Source of the DNA: Epiperipatus broadwayi
Lineage: Eukaryota; Onychophora; Udeonychophora; Euonychophora; Peripatidae
DNA: 64,000 bases
Direction: 5' to 3'
Assembly: GCA_028023455.1 (NCBI GenBank)
Contig: JAQFVV010012498.1
Location: 1,182,001-1,246,000 of the forward strand
Shown here: positions 13,384 to 23,749 of the stretch, piece after piece
Position numbering within the stretch: position 1 is the stretch's first letter
How the letters are laid out: each line of letters begins with the position of its first letter
Translations under genes and position numbers: made by a program
Notes under the pieces: model-generated
The model's database searches: none
Seen by the model: the letters and a program-made list of their open reading frames with translations, nothing else
What the model was told of the DNA's origin: nothing

Positions 13384-13667
13384 TATTAAAACAGGCAAAA
13401 ATCTCAACACAGTAGGGCCACTCAGTGCAAGTCAGAGTAATCAATGGATGACAGAAGGCTTGTGCATAAAATCCCTATCTAGGGTAGGTGCAGTGCTCTC
13501 AGATCCAAGGCTCCTCACTAATGAAAGCCACGAGCTAGAAACTAGTTTTGGGATATTGGATGAGTAGGCATTAGATGGGATTTTATGCACAAGCCTTCTG
13601 GCATTCCTTGATTACTCTGGCTTGCACTGAGCAGCACTACTGCATGGAGAGTTTGGCCTGTTTTAAT
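13384..13667. repeat. Foldback element with ~90-bp inverted arms
   Basis: The left arm 13384-13475 and right arm 13577-13667 are imperfect inverted repeats. The outer ends read ATTAAAACAGGC and GCCTGTTTTAAT, and the inner ends read GTGCATAAAATCCC and GGGATTTTATGCAC. The 100-bp centre is unrelated and GC-richer. No transposase. Best described as a MITE-like or foldback element of unknown superfamily; the target duplication is not clear. Confidence 0.5.
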
Positions 13668-13754
13668 TTTTCTATTACCGTTACACATATTTAATATTAT
13701 ATTTGTACACTTTGCAGTGCACAATTTAAAATACACTAACTGTTTAGTAATATA

Positions 13755-14015
13755 TAGGATATATGAGCACAGACTTTCACACAACACACCATTCTCCACT
13801 CTATTTTATAACACTGATACACTTCAACGCATATATCACAACACACCATTCTCCACTCTATCTTATAACACTGATACACTTCAACGCATATATGTTGAAA
13901 AAATAAATAACTACCAATATATGTATTTCACGCTAAACCAGCAATCATCAGTTGGTCCAGATTATCATCTCTACACATATAGTTTAGCTAAAAATAAAAT
14001 TAACATTCTCTAAAT
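13755..14015 (-). repeat. Hammerhead repeat, copy A
   Basis: The first of the dispersed hammerhead repeats described in the findings, on the minus strand. It includes the ribozyme core at 13905-13970 and the flank TGAGCACAGACTTTCA, which matches copies B and D. It carries an internal 57-bp tandem duplication (13780-13836 and 13837-13893) not seen in the other copies, and its tRNA-like box B is degraded. Confidence 0.5.
13905..13970 (-). ncRNA. Hammerhead ribozyme motif, copy A (core intact)
   Basis: On the minus strand CCAA (stem I) is followed by CTGATGA (13951-13945). Then comes a stem II hairpin TGCT/AGCG around GGTTT, GAAA (13929-13926), the short stem III segment TACATATA, and TTGG (13916-13913) closing stem I. 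Distal stem I pairing follows (ATAATCT against TAGTTAT). Both invariant core segments are present. Stem III is only a self-complementary stub, as in known PLE and retrozyme hammerheads that work best as dimers. Activity is not proven. Confidence 0.5.
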
Positions 14016-14243
14016 ATTTATGCTCTTGCTACTCTTTGAAAAAGTATTTACTGAAGTACGAAAAATTCAATAGTAAAATCTAGTTTAGAAAGATAGTGAA
14101 GTAATGTAGAAATAGTTTACGTATCACATAAACTCTTTTTATTTTTTACTTTTTATTGTCCAATTATTTTTTTCATGCTGTTTTGTTAATTGCACTATTT
14201 ATCCTCATATTTTCTAATTTTTTAAAAAGATCTAAACAAAGTC

Positions 14244-14380
14244 ATAAAATCTTTATATCTTTCACTCTTTTTATCTTAAAATTTGTCCATATAAGCTATA
14301 TCTATAGTCCAAAATCTTTCTATCTTTCACTCTTTTTATCTTAAAATTTGTCCATATAAGCTATATCTATAGTCCAAATC
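14244..14380. repeat. Tandem duplication, ~65-bp unit, two copies
   Basis: A unit ending in AGCTATATCTATAGTCCA occurs twice in succession with very few differences. No wider array. Confidence 0.5.
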
Positions 14381-14569
14381 TTATTCCATTTTTGCCTTCT
14401 TTTTCTGGTATCAAAACTTATGCTATTGCACCAAACAAGTCTTCTTTTAGGCCTATCAGATATCCATCTTTTATACAAATTTTTATTTTTATATAATTTT
14501 AAATTATGAGACCTTTCTCAGTCATCATAATTCAGAAACAAGAAGAATCTTATTTTGTTCAGAAACCAG

Positions 14570-15024
14570 AAATTTGAAAAAAGAAAAAATCTATACAGAA
14601 CAAATTCTTATGAAAAATTATAGTTACCCATCAGCTGTTATTAAGAAAATCTTAAAAAGACAACAAAAAGAACCATAAAAAAAAAATTATTGTTACTGTA
14701 ATGTATCCATATATACAAAAATAGCAGACAAATTAAGGAAAATATGCAATCAGTGTAACATTAGAACAGCTTTCCAGAGCCATACCACACTACAAGGAAT
14801 TTCAACATCTACAAAGCCTAAACATGAAATGCTGAAAAGTAAAATCTGCATCTAGAAAATACCATGTGAATTTGGAAGAATGTATATTGGTGAGACCAGC
14901 CATCCCATTGAAAAACAATTGCAAGAGCACAGATTGCTGCTCACATGACAATAGTGAATAACCCCATAGGTCAACCTGATATGAATGTACATAATATATG
15001 GAAATCACTAATAAACTTTGCTCT
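14570..15024 (+). pseudogene. PLE fragment: RT-endonuclease linker and start of GIY-YIG (PLE-1, left part)
   Basis: One plus-strand frame shows YSYPSAVIKKILKR, then KIADKLRKICNQCNIRTAF, then KIPCEFGRMYIGETSHPIEK and QEHRLL. This is the classic order for Penelope-like elements: the 'GYP...I' helix, the 'L..I..N.RTVF' block, then the GIY-YIG motif, here with CEFGRMYIGET. Two internal stops make it inactive. The element is cut at 15024 by a LINE and appears to resume at 19459. Confidence 0.5.
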
Positions 15025-16075
15025 GATCTACAGAGGCTGCTTGCTAGATATGGTGTGTTAACTAGTTTCAAGTACCTCGCAGAGAGAAGGGTAGATATTG
15101 AGCTTCCATCCAACAGCACTGCCTTATCTCTCAAGCTCAATCAAGGCATCACTCCATTGGATATTCCTATAACTCTGGAAGAGGAAAAAATGTCCAATTT
15201 ATGTAGCTATTCGAGGTGTACAACCTCAGTGTTTCCACTGTGGAGACTGATCACATCTGGTAAGGTCATGCCCAAACAGAATTTGTGATGTCTGCAACAG
15301 TAGGAAAAGCAAAAATCATAGATGCATAAAAAATATGCAAAACTTAATTCAGCTATCATATTCTTCACCCATTAACACAGAGAATCACATAAAAGGGCAG
15401 ATACAAGACTCCAAAACTGACTTACTGTTGGAAAACAATCTAGAAATGGACCATCACACTTCCACCAACTCATCTAATGATTACACATCGGTCAGACAAC
15501 TCCAGCCTCCCATTCTACAATACAAGACACAAAATCACACCAGCACCCATATGAACCCAAAACAACAAATATCAGCCATCAACATGACACCCCAGAAGAT
15601 GCAAAAAGCATTCAAAACTCACTCAAAGGAAGATCATCCAATACAAGCTCCCAACAGTGAACCATTATCAACAAAACAAACTCTTCCAGTCACGAAGTCT
15701 CAACAAGAACATCCCATTCCAAATAATAAAAGAAAAACCCAAGACTCATCCAGCTCGCAGCCAGAAGACATTAACTCATCTACGAATGACTCGGACAATG
15801 ATGACAAAAACAACAAACAAGCAGCAAGCCATGCTACTAACTTGAGAAAAAAGAGAGAAAAAAGAACTAAACTAGCTCAATCACTCAGCACACAAGAAAG
15901 CAGCTCTTCCCAAAACACAGCTTTTGAAAATGATCACAATGAAGATAAACACAATTCCAACCCCTACTTAAGCTCCAAAATACCTGTTCCAACTCAACTG
16001 GTAACGGTGTCACATGACCCTGACAAACCACTTGGTGAAAATCAGAATTTTATCTCAATAATCTCCCCTATGTGA
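15025..16075 (+). pseudogene. LINE ORF1: nucleic-acid-binding protein with CCHC knuckles, broken
   Basis: Up to about 15190 the frame reads SFKYLAERRVDIELPS. A frameshift in a poly-A run (about 15187-15192) switches frame, after which RGVQPQCFHCGD leads into a knuckle CX2CX4HX4C. That knuckle has a TGA at its fifth position (about 15249). A second CDVC...H.C knuckle follows at about 15282-15325. The last 246 codons (15335-16075) are open and rich in Q, S, N, T and K, with no fold I recognise. In Tx1-group LINEs such proteins coat the element RNA. Confidence 0.5.
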
Positions 16076-16129
16076 TGTACTAATCACAGCTTAGTATACA
16101 TAACCTATAAATCTCTGTAACAACTCATC

Positions 16130-19100
16130 ATGCTTATTAAATTGGCCGGAATAAACATAAGGGGTTTTAACTCTCTGGGCTGTGTCTTTGCACTTAAAAG
16201 ATGGCTAGACTAAACAGACCTCCACATAGTCTGTCTTTCCAAAACTAAATTACATATAAACTCAAATTACAAATAACTCAACTGATGCAACAATATGGTC
16301 TATTTCATTATGTACCCTCAAACACAGCATCTTCTGGAGTTGCTTTTATAATCAATAAGAACCTGACCTATAGCTCTTTCAGAACATTACATCTTAGCAA
16401 TGATCTATTGGTCATTAAGTTCACTTTTGGAAATATGGCAACAAATATCATTTACTTGTACATCAGAAATGATGCTTACTCAGCACAAGTAGTAATCAAT
16501 AAAATCAATTCTCTTCTCTCTTCAGATGCCTCCCCTATTGTTTTTTTTGGTGACTTCAACATGAGTTATGATAACTTCAACAAAAAACATCTTCACTTAA
16601 TTAATAGAGCCTCTTGTGTGGAGAGGGGTTTTTCCCTCCTGGATCATTCTCCTTCTACATACTGCAAAAGATATCCCTAATTGACCTTCTCTATTATTCA
16701 CCTGAACTTCACTTTGACATATGCGCCAAGCTTCAATTGGTTCTCTTCACTGATCATTTAGCTCTTCTAATTTCACTTCATATAGATCCCACCACCGCAG
16801 TTCATATAGATTATACACCTACCATTAGACTACTCAACAAAGCAGCAACTCCAGAACTCATTTTCTCTGAAGCATATATCTTGTTCCAAAAAATCAAAAT
16901 TCTTACTTTGCCTCCACTACAGGCTTGGTCATCTTTCACCGGTATATTGAGCTCACTCATAGACTCATACACAAAGAAAACCAAAGGTCCAAATCAACTT
17001 ATTAAAAGATTTGGATGCCATAAACAACAGGTTAAAATCTCTACACCATATTGACATTCATCCCCAAAATATTTTGGAGCTAAAAACTCAATACCATAGC
17101 AAGCAAAAGGTCCTCGTGCATTATATTGCTACTAAAAGGTCTAAAATCTTCTTGGCCAACCAGCATAGCTGGACCCACAGCTACATTTACTGGGCAATTG
17201 GTTCGGTGGCCAGACCCACACCTACTTCATTGTCAGTAGATCAGGATTGCCTCAGTGGCCCAGCAATGCTTGAAAAGATTCATGAACACTTTCAGGCCAG
17301 GCTACAGAATTATAAATTTGAAATTGGAAACATCTGGAATCACTTGGAAGATGGGGTCGCTCATGATATCAGTGAAAATCAGATAATCCAAAAGCTCATG
17401 GCCTATCCGGAGAGTGTTCATCTGGGACTCCATGAAATTCCGAGATTTGTACTTGTCCACCTGAGACATTTCACAGCCCACATTGTACTGCGGATGATAG
17501 AGGTTCTGGCAGGAGAGTTTCAAAACATTCCAGACTAGTACCCTGTGGCCCTTGTTCCTTTCCTAAAAAAGCCCATCAATCCCACTACCCTATCCAACAT
17601 AAGGCCCATTTCCATGATTCCCCTCCTAATTAAGATCATTGAGGCCATAGTCAAGGACAAAATCCAAGATCAACTCTATACACACATCACACCATATCAA
17701 TTTGCTTCCACCTCAGATGCTACGCAGCATTTTCTTCTTCTGGTAGAACACATCAGACTGCACAAAAAATCCAAGCCTATAGTTATTCAACTTGACTTTG
17801 CCTCGGCTTTTGCCTCTGTTATACCCACTGTCCTACTCCAGACTCTCCTTGATTATCAAGTCCCTGGCATCTATACCAGAATTATTGGTAATCTGCTTTT
17901 GAACAGATCTATCTTTACGTCACTGGATGGAAGACTGTCCAATGGTTTCAGACCTCATCTTTCCATTCCCCAGGGATCGCCACTCGCTGCTTCATCACCT
18001 ATATAAATCCTATGCTCAGAGAGATTGAGCGCAGACTCCCTGGAATTTTCGTGCCAACCCTGAAACATCATGTACAACACATAACCTATGTTGATGATGT
18101 CACCATCTTCCTCCCCGATAAAACTCACCTTCCAACACTCACACAAATCATTGATAAATATTCAAAGAAACTAAATCTGAACATCAACTATAGCAAGTCC
18201 TCACATGTGGAAAATCAGCACTGGCTCAGTGATTCCGTCAGTCTTTACAGCCGAGCCGCAACTCTTCCTCGGTTTTCCTATGGCCAAGTCCAGACTTGCT
18301 ATGTCAAAAGTTATCCAACACTCCATCTTGGGAAAAAACTAGCAAAGTGGTTCGGTCTTTATCCCAAATCTCTCTTTCACTGCCGGGCAAAGTAGCCCTT
18401 CTCAACATGCTGGTGTTTCCGAGATTGAATTATTATCTTCCCATAATTAAACCTACTAAAGCATTTCAGTCATCAATGAACTCACTGTGTTCAAAGCTCA
18501 TGTGGAGTGGAAAGATTGTTGCCATCAGCATCTGTAAGATGCAAATGCCCAGAGAGTTAAATGGACTTGGATTGCACTCTGTTTCACCAATCTATTTACA
18601 GAAGGCAATTGCAGTTCTACGTGCAATTCACTTAAAACAGTCAGAACTAAACCTTGCCACTCCAGTGGAACCTACAGACACACCGCCACCTCTTGCTAGC
18701 AGATGGGCCACAATTATTTGGTTACATGTCACCAAGCTGATACATCTATCTAAAACCTCTTTTGAAGGTAAAATAACCTACTGGCAGGCCTATAACCTCA
18801 GATTTCAAAACTAGACTGCCCTCCTGACCACATTGAACATAGACAATAAACCATTGCTTAAAAAAATTGAAGAACTGGTTTGTTGAACCAAAATATATAG
18901 ATTTTATCTTAAAAATCAACATCTCATCCATACCCACTGACCATTTCTTAGTATGAAAAAGAGGATTCACCAAAATCAATCCTCAATGCCAGCTATGTAA
19001 TACTGCCAATGAAACCATCCAACATTTACTTTATAATTGTCCGTTTCTTTTCCAAATGAGAAACTTCATCCCAGAGAAAGTTACATCTGACATCGGAGAA

Positions 19101-19337
19101 GCCTTAAATATCCAGAATGCCATCAAGACAGGAATTTTTTCTCTTATCTGATTCTCTGTCTTCCTTACCTTTGCAGTCTGGTTGACCAGATGCGAATGTG
19201 TTTTCCGTCATTCAGGATCTTCAGTCACAGAGACCTTTATAGGTCTTGTCAAGAGCATAAGTGCCAGGGACCGGCTGCTTGCACCAGAATGGTTATACAA
19301 AAAGACTTGGTCCAGGATTGATCTACCAAGCGTTTGA
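16130..19337 (+). pseudogene. LINE ORF2: AP-like endonuclease, reverse transcriptase, C-terminal zinc motif, broken
   Basis: Begins 55 bases after ORF1 with MLIKLAGINIRGFNSLG, the usual opening of an AP-type endonuclease. FFGDFNMSYDNF (about 16550) is the endonuclease GDFN motif. The RT follows across several frames: IRPISMIPLLIKIIE (about 17600), VIQLDFASAFASVIP (about 17785, the motif-A aspartate), SIPQGSPLAASSP (about 17965) and TYVDDVTIFL (about 18085, the catalytic YXDD). The C-terminal CQLC...H.LYNC zinc motif lies at about 19000-19040, and the frame ends at 19337. I count several stops and frameshifts, so no active enzyme is expected. Confidence 0.5.
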
Positions 19338-19458
19338 TCTTATGAACTTTTGCAATCAGTCATGCAGTATACCATGTATGAAAACAGTATCATGAAACCA
19401 TGTAAACTTTGTTAATAAAATTTTTTGTTTTAAAAAAAAAACAAAAAAACTTTGCTCT

Positions 19459-19750
19459 TAGGAAAATGAGGAGAAATCAGGAGGAACCTCATAGACAAGT
19501 CTATGAAATTACTACTGACTATTGCCTTTGGCAGAATGAACTCAGTTGATTAGAGTGATATCTTAAAATTCAATACTTACAGAATCTAAGTGTCCATATT
19601 TGATTCCCATGCTAATAATTGTCACTGATCAGTCCAGCAACACCTGAAGAAGATGAGAGAATAATATTTCTTGAAATGTTATGCATATACTAATCTATGT
19701 GCTATTACTAACAGTTGAATGTATTTGGAATATTTAAATAAAGTTAAATT
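19459..19750 (+). mobile_element. PLE-1, right part with hammerhead-like tail
   Basis: Resumes directly after the LINE target duplication. It has no clear endonuclease frame but ends with CACCTGAAGAAGATGAGA ... TTCTTGAAATGTT (19641-19680). PLE tails typically carry such a 'GATGA ... GAAA' block just after the endonuclease. GAGAA and TTTCT can pair between the two segments. This is a decayed hammerhead-like motif; the core is not canonical. Confidence 0.5.
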
Positions 19751-21055
19751 TTTCTAAAGATATTCAATACTTAATATTAGATAATGGAAATAGTCCAATA
19801 TATAAATACAACCAAAATACCACCATCAAAAGCCTTCAGGAAAACACTAGATACTAATATTTATTTAGCATATAGATTTTAACAGTGAACACATACATAC
19901 AGGATTACATTTCTGGTTAAGTAGAAATTTAATTAACTTGACTTTCATATAAATTTATTAAATATAAAGCAGAAAGTAAATCAGAATAGGGTATAGCAGC
20001 AATCACATACTTATTTATAAATAAAAAATAAAATGCAAAACTCATCAATATGCACTTTTGTATGATGTGAGAATAAACACAACTTAGTTTTTAAATAATG
20101 GTTTAATTTTTGGCTATATTAATTACTATTTGATTTTATTTAATTTTTGAACCATTTAATTTCTTGCTAACATACTAACATCACAAAGTTAAAGATGACA
20201 TGTGGTGAATAAAAAAGTGTGTAATATTGCATGGAATTTGGATTAAATATATTAGAAAACTAATTAACTTATCTCTTTAATTTATTTGAACAAATGAGTA
20301 ATGCAAATGGTTATCAGTTAAACACTTGACCATTATGCAATATAAAATTATTTATCATAACTTATTGATGGAATAAGTTAAAGCAGCATAAAGAACCCTC
20401 TGAAAATGTCTCCCTCCTGCATATACAGGAAAATACTTAAGAAATGTTACTCAAAACTACTCAAATGTTGGTTGATGAAAGTTTTCTTTTTTGTATTCTC
20501 TATTCCAAAAAAAAAAAAGCAAACTAAATTCCTATTTATCACCAAGTAATTGAATTTTAGATGGGTTGATTATAGATCAGCTAGATGAAAAAAAAGTTTT
20601 AAATATATTTGAAAATCCTGTTTCTGAAATTTTTTTTCAAATTTACTTAGATTCAAAATCTTAAGTCTTAGTTATGCTAGGTGGATGCTCTTTATGATAA
20701 TAGTAAGAGATCCTTCCCATTGATAAACTATGATTCATTTTACAGAAGAGCTACTATAATAAAGTTTTGCAATATTTCCATTTTAGGTTTAATTTCTTTT
20801 ATATATGCTCTTTATTTTAAAACTTTTCTAAAAAATCATTTATTATTGTTATTTCAAATACAAAATGTTTAATCTTTTGAAATTAGAAAAGATTTACTTA
20901 AAAGTTATATGTATAATACTATATATATATATGTTGATAGGAAGATTTTCACAGGTTGCATATATAAAAGACATTTATTTTTCCATGTTGCCATATGACA
21001 AAAGGGTCATCTATGTATCTGAGCCAAATGAGAGGTTTTAAAGATGATAAATTAG
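19750..21055. other. AT-rich DNA, nothing recognised
   Basis: No domain or element end identified. The frame at 20681-20872 (+) has no recognisable features. A TA run lies near 20921. Confidence 0.5.
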
Positions 21056-22050
21056 ATGATTTTTCTTACATTTAAATAATATGCATCCTAATATTAATTT
21101 TACAATGGAGACAGAGTCTGATGGAAAACTCCCTTTTCTTGATGTTCTAGTCACCAGAACACCAAATAGTTTATCTTTTTCGATTTACAGAAAGAATACA
21201 CACACGGACCATTATTTACATTTTCATGCTCATCATCACCCAACTCAGATAGTTTCTGTAACCACAACTCTTTTAAATAGAGCAATTAATCTTTCAGATA
21301 AGTCACATCTGAAATAAATAAATCATATTAATAGTGTTTTATTAGCAAGTAGTTATAATTATAGATTTATTAAACAAGCATTATTTCAAGCCCAAAATGG
21401 ACAAAATAGGAAACAAAAAGATGATAAATCAGCTATTAGGATTTGTGTTCAATATGTAAAAGGAATTATAGACAGTATTGGACGTATATTAAAACACTAT
21501 AATATAAATACAGCATTTTCTACTCATCAAAAGATCAGCAATATAATAACCAAGTCTAAGGATTCAATCTTCATGGTGTTTATCAAATCTCATGTGAAAA
21601 TTGTAAAGCTTCTTACATAGGTATGAGTAATAATTGCATCAGTGGTAGGTGAGATGAACATGCTAATGCAGTTAAACAACACTTATCATCATCAACACTC
21701 TCATTCCATACTATAGATTCAGGTCATAAAATTGATTTTTCTGGTATCAGGATCATATCCAGATGTGATAATCTCTATCAGTGCCAAATCAGAGAAGCCA
21801 TTGAGATACTTAAAAGGTCAGATTGTATCAATAAGCGAGATGATACATGCAAACTTCTTCCTATTTGGAAAGATTTTTTTAAAAAAATTTTTAATTTAAC
21901 ATTTTTGCTATTGGTGGAACTTTTAACGTTTTTTTCAAATCAGTGATTGTAGTGTCTCTACAACCATCTTTCTATCTTTTATCACCCAGTAGATGACTTG
22001 TGTGATCAAGTCGAAACATTGGTATATAAATATTTAAATTTTTAACATGG
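21056..22050 (+). mobile_element. PLE 3' half (PLE-2): RT thumb, GIY-YIG endonuclease and tail
   Basis: The element is 5'-truncated within the RT. The open frame 21081-21317 holds the signature end of a PLE RT: PNINFTMETE, GKLPFLDVLVTR and SIYRKNTHTDHYLHFH. After a stop, IRICVQYVKGIIDSIGRIL (about 21440) and FSTHQKISNIITKSKD lead, with a frameshift near 21560, into GVYQISCENCKASYIGMS (about 21573-21626). That is the GIY-YIG core with its CX2C. IREAIEILKRSD and KRDDTCKLLPIWKDFF follow (about 21790-21875). One stop lies inside the endonuclease. The tail has a hammerhead-like block at 21985-22025. Inactive. Confidence 0.5.
21985..22025 (+). ncRNA. Hammerhead-like motif in PLE-2 tail (core degenerate)
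   Basis: CCAG, then TAGATGA, then CTTG-TGTGAT-CAAG, then TCGAAAC and ATTGG. The layout is that of a type I hammerhead with a minimal stem III, and a stem II can form. The first core segment is TAGATGA rather than CTGATGA, and two extra bases precede GAAA. Probably a relic or divergent form. Confidence 0.5.
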
Positions 22051-22059
22051 ATGAAGCTG

Positions 22060-23375
22060 CAAAATAGGTATTATATATATATCATTAGATTAGAAAAAGT
22101 CATTTCTAAAAAACAAAGATTCTAATGAGCCTGTGTTAATATTTGGTGTATTTTGGTTATTAGTTTTTAATTTTGGCAATATTACAAAAATCTAAATTGC
22201 AGGATATGAACCGAAAATTAATACTAAATCATCAGTGGAAATTTGCTATACACCTAACTTAATTTATTTAAAACTTTATATTTACAGATAAATCATAAAT
22301 TTCATAAATTCTGATGTAAATATATAGTGATTATTGTTAATACTCATTTAGCCAAAAACTTTCAGTTACACTTTAATTTCAAAAGATGTTGTAGACAATT
22401 CAGTTTACAATGGTATCAGTTTGTTTAATTTTTTTGTGGCTGTTAATTTATTAGATGTTGATCATATCTCAGTTCCTATATTTAAAAATGTTTGGAACTT
22501 TAGATGTTATGTTGTACATAACTGATTTTATTTATTATTGTAATAACCTTTATGAATTTATTTATTGTATTATGTTTTACATATGATTAATGCATAAACA
22601 TTTTTTTTTTTGTAATTAATTTTGGTCATTTCCTATACTTAAAAAAATGTTTGTAACTTTGGTTTTCTTATTGTATATAATTATTTTTATTATTATTTTT
22701 TTTTTACTAACCTTATTTATTTGCTTTTGCACATATATAAATTATTTTTTTGTAATTAATTAAATTGGATAATTATTATGAATAACTCATAGCCCAAGTC
22801 TTTAATTGTTTGGAGTTATTTTTTATACATTGTGTAATAAATAAATAATAATAATTATTATTAAAATATAATTCTGGACAAATTAATGGGGAAAAACTGT
22901 GATATCATTACTAATATAATGTAGAATTATCATTTTCATCAAAAAGTGTTCATATTCTTTGCAGACTTATATTGCATTTAAACAAAGACTACAAAAAACC
23001 CCCATTAATCATGGGAAAAAATGTCAAGTCTTCTAAGAGTTTTGGTATATTTAAATCAGATAACTGGAGAGACCATGTGAAATATATAACATTATTCTTA
23101 TGATCTTCAAACAAATATTCGATTGCATGAAAAGCTTGATAACTTGTCTGAAACAATGACTTTATTATAGTATAAATCTAAAATGATATATTTTGTTGCT
23201 GTAATAAATTCATGAAAAGTACTGATTTTCCTAAAGTATAACATAACATGGCTTTCTAAATTATGGTAGATCCATTGTCAGACTTCTTTTTGTGATTGTC
23301 AACCCTAAAACTTTTCCATGGCTAGATAAAGTGTAAATAATAATTGACATTACTGTATTACATGCTTCTACACAT
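22060..23375. other. T-rich DNA, nothing recognised
   Basis: No coding frame. It has long T runs (about 22600-22700) and no inverted or direct repeats that I could resolve. Confidence 0.5.
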
Positions 23376-23384
23376 CTAACATAC

Positions 23385-23740
23385 CATTCTTGTGCTTAAG
23401 ACATTAGCTTCTGAATATTTAGTGCTATCAGAAGACAATGGTTCCAAAATGGCAGCTTGACTATAAAGCTTCTGCTGGTTCTCAGAATGGGTTATGATAT
23501 ATAATGGATTATCCCAATGTGTGCCAATTTTTTCAGTTGTGTTATTTTTGAATTTCTTCATAATATCCTGTGAGTATTTTGATTGCAGTTGTTCCAGAAA
23601 GTTAAACTCTTGACATTGACAGTCTTGAAAAATTATAAAGTTTAAAAGCTAATGCACTAGCTAACCAGGCCCCAACAATAGAATCTTTCCAATTCATATA
23701 AGTCCAATGGTTTTTCTCATAGGCTTAAGAGATTGACAAC
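23385..23740 (-). pseudogene. Unrecognised coding-like stretch with one frameshift
   Basis: On the minus strand one frame reads NHWTYMNWKDSIVGAWLASA and continues to a stop at about 23620. The next frame picks up at once and stays open for about 80 codons (FNFLEQLQSKYSQDI, KIGTHWDNPLYIITHSEN). The amino-acid composition looks protein-like rather than AT-driven, and the last codons overlap a possible splice donor (ATG/GTATGT at about 23382). I do not recognise the family. It could be a processed pseudogene, a broken host exon or part of a transposon. Confidence 0.5.
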
Positions 23741-23749
23741 TTCCTGAGT

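Larger units (their letters stand above)
15025..19446 (+). mobile_element. Tx1/L1-group LINE with 12-bp target-site duplication, inserted in PLE-1
   Basis: The 12-bp direct repeat AAACTTTGCTCT at 15013-15024 and 19447-19458 flanks the unit exactly, defining a 4.42-kb insertion. The 3' end is A-rich with AATAAA at about 19414. It contains two frames, ORF1 (zinc knuckle) and ORF2 (endonuclease plus RT plus C-terminal zinc motif). Placement near Tx1/L1 rests on the ORF2 C-terminus, where 'KLMWSGK', 'MPRELNGLGLHSV' and a C..C....H....C motif follow the RT, and on the CCHC ORF1. Start of ORF1 looks truncated. Several stops and frameshifts make it defective. Confidence 0.5.
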
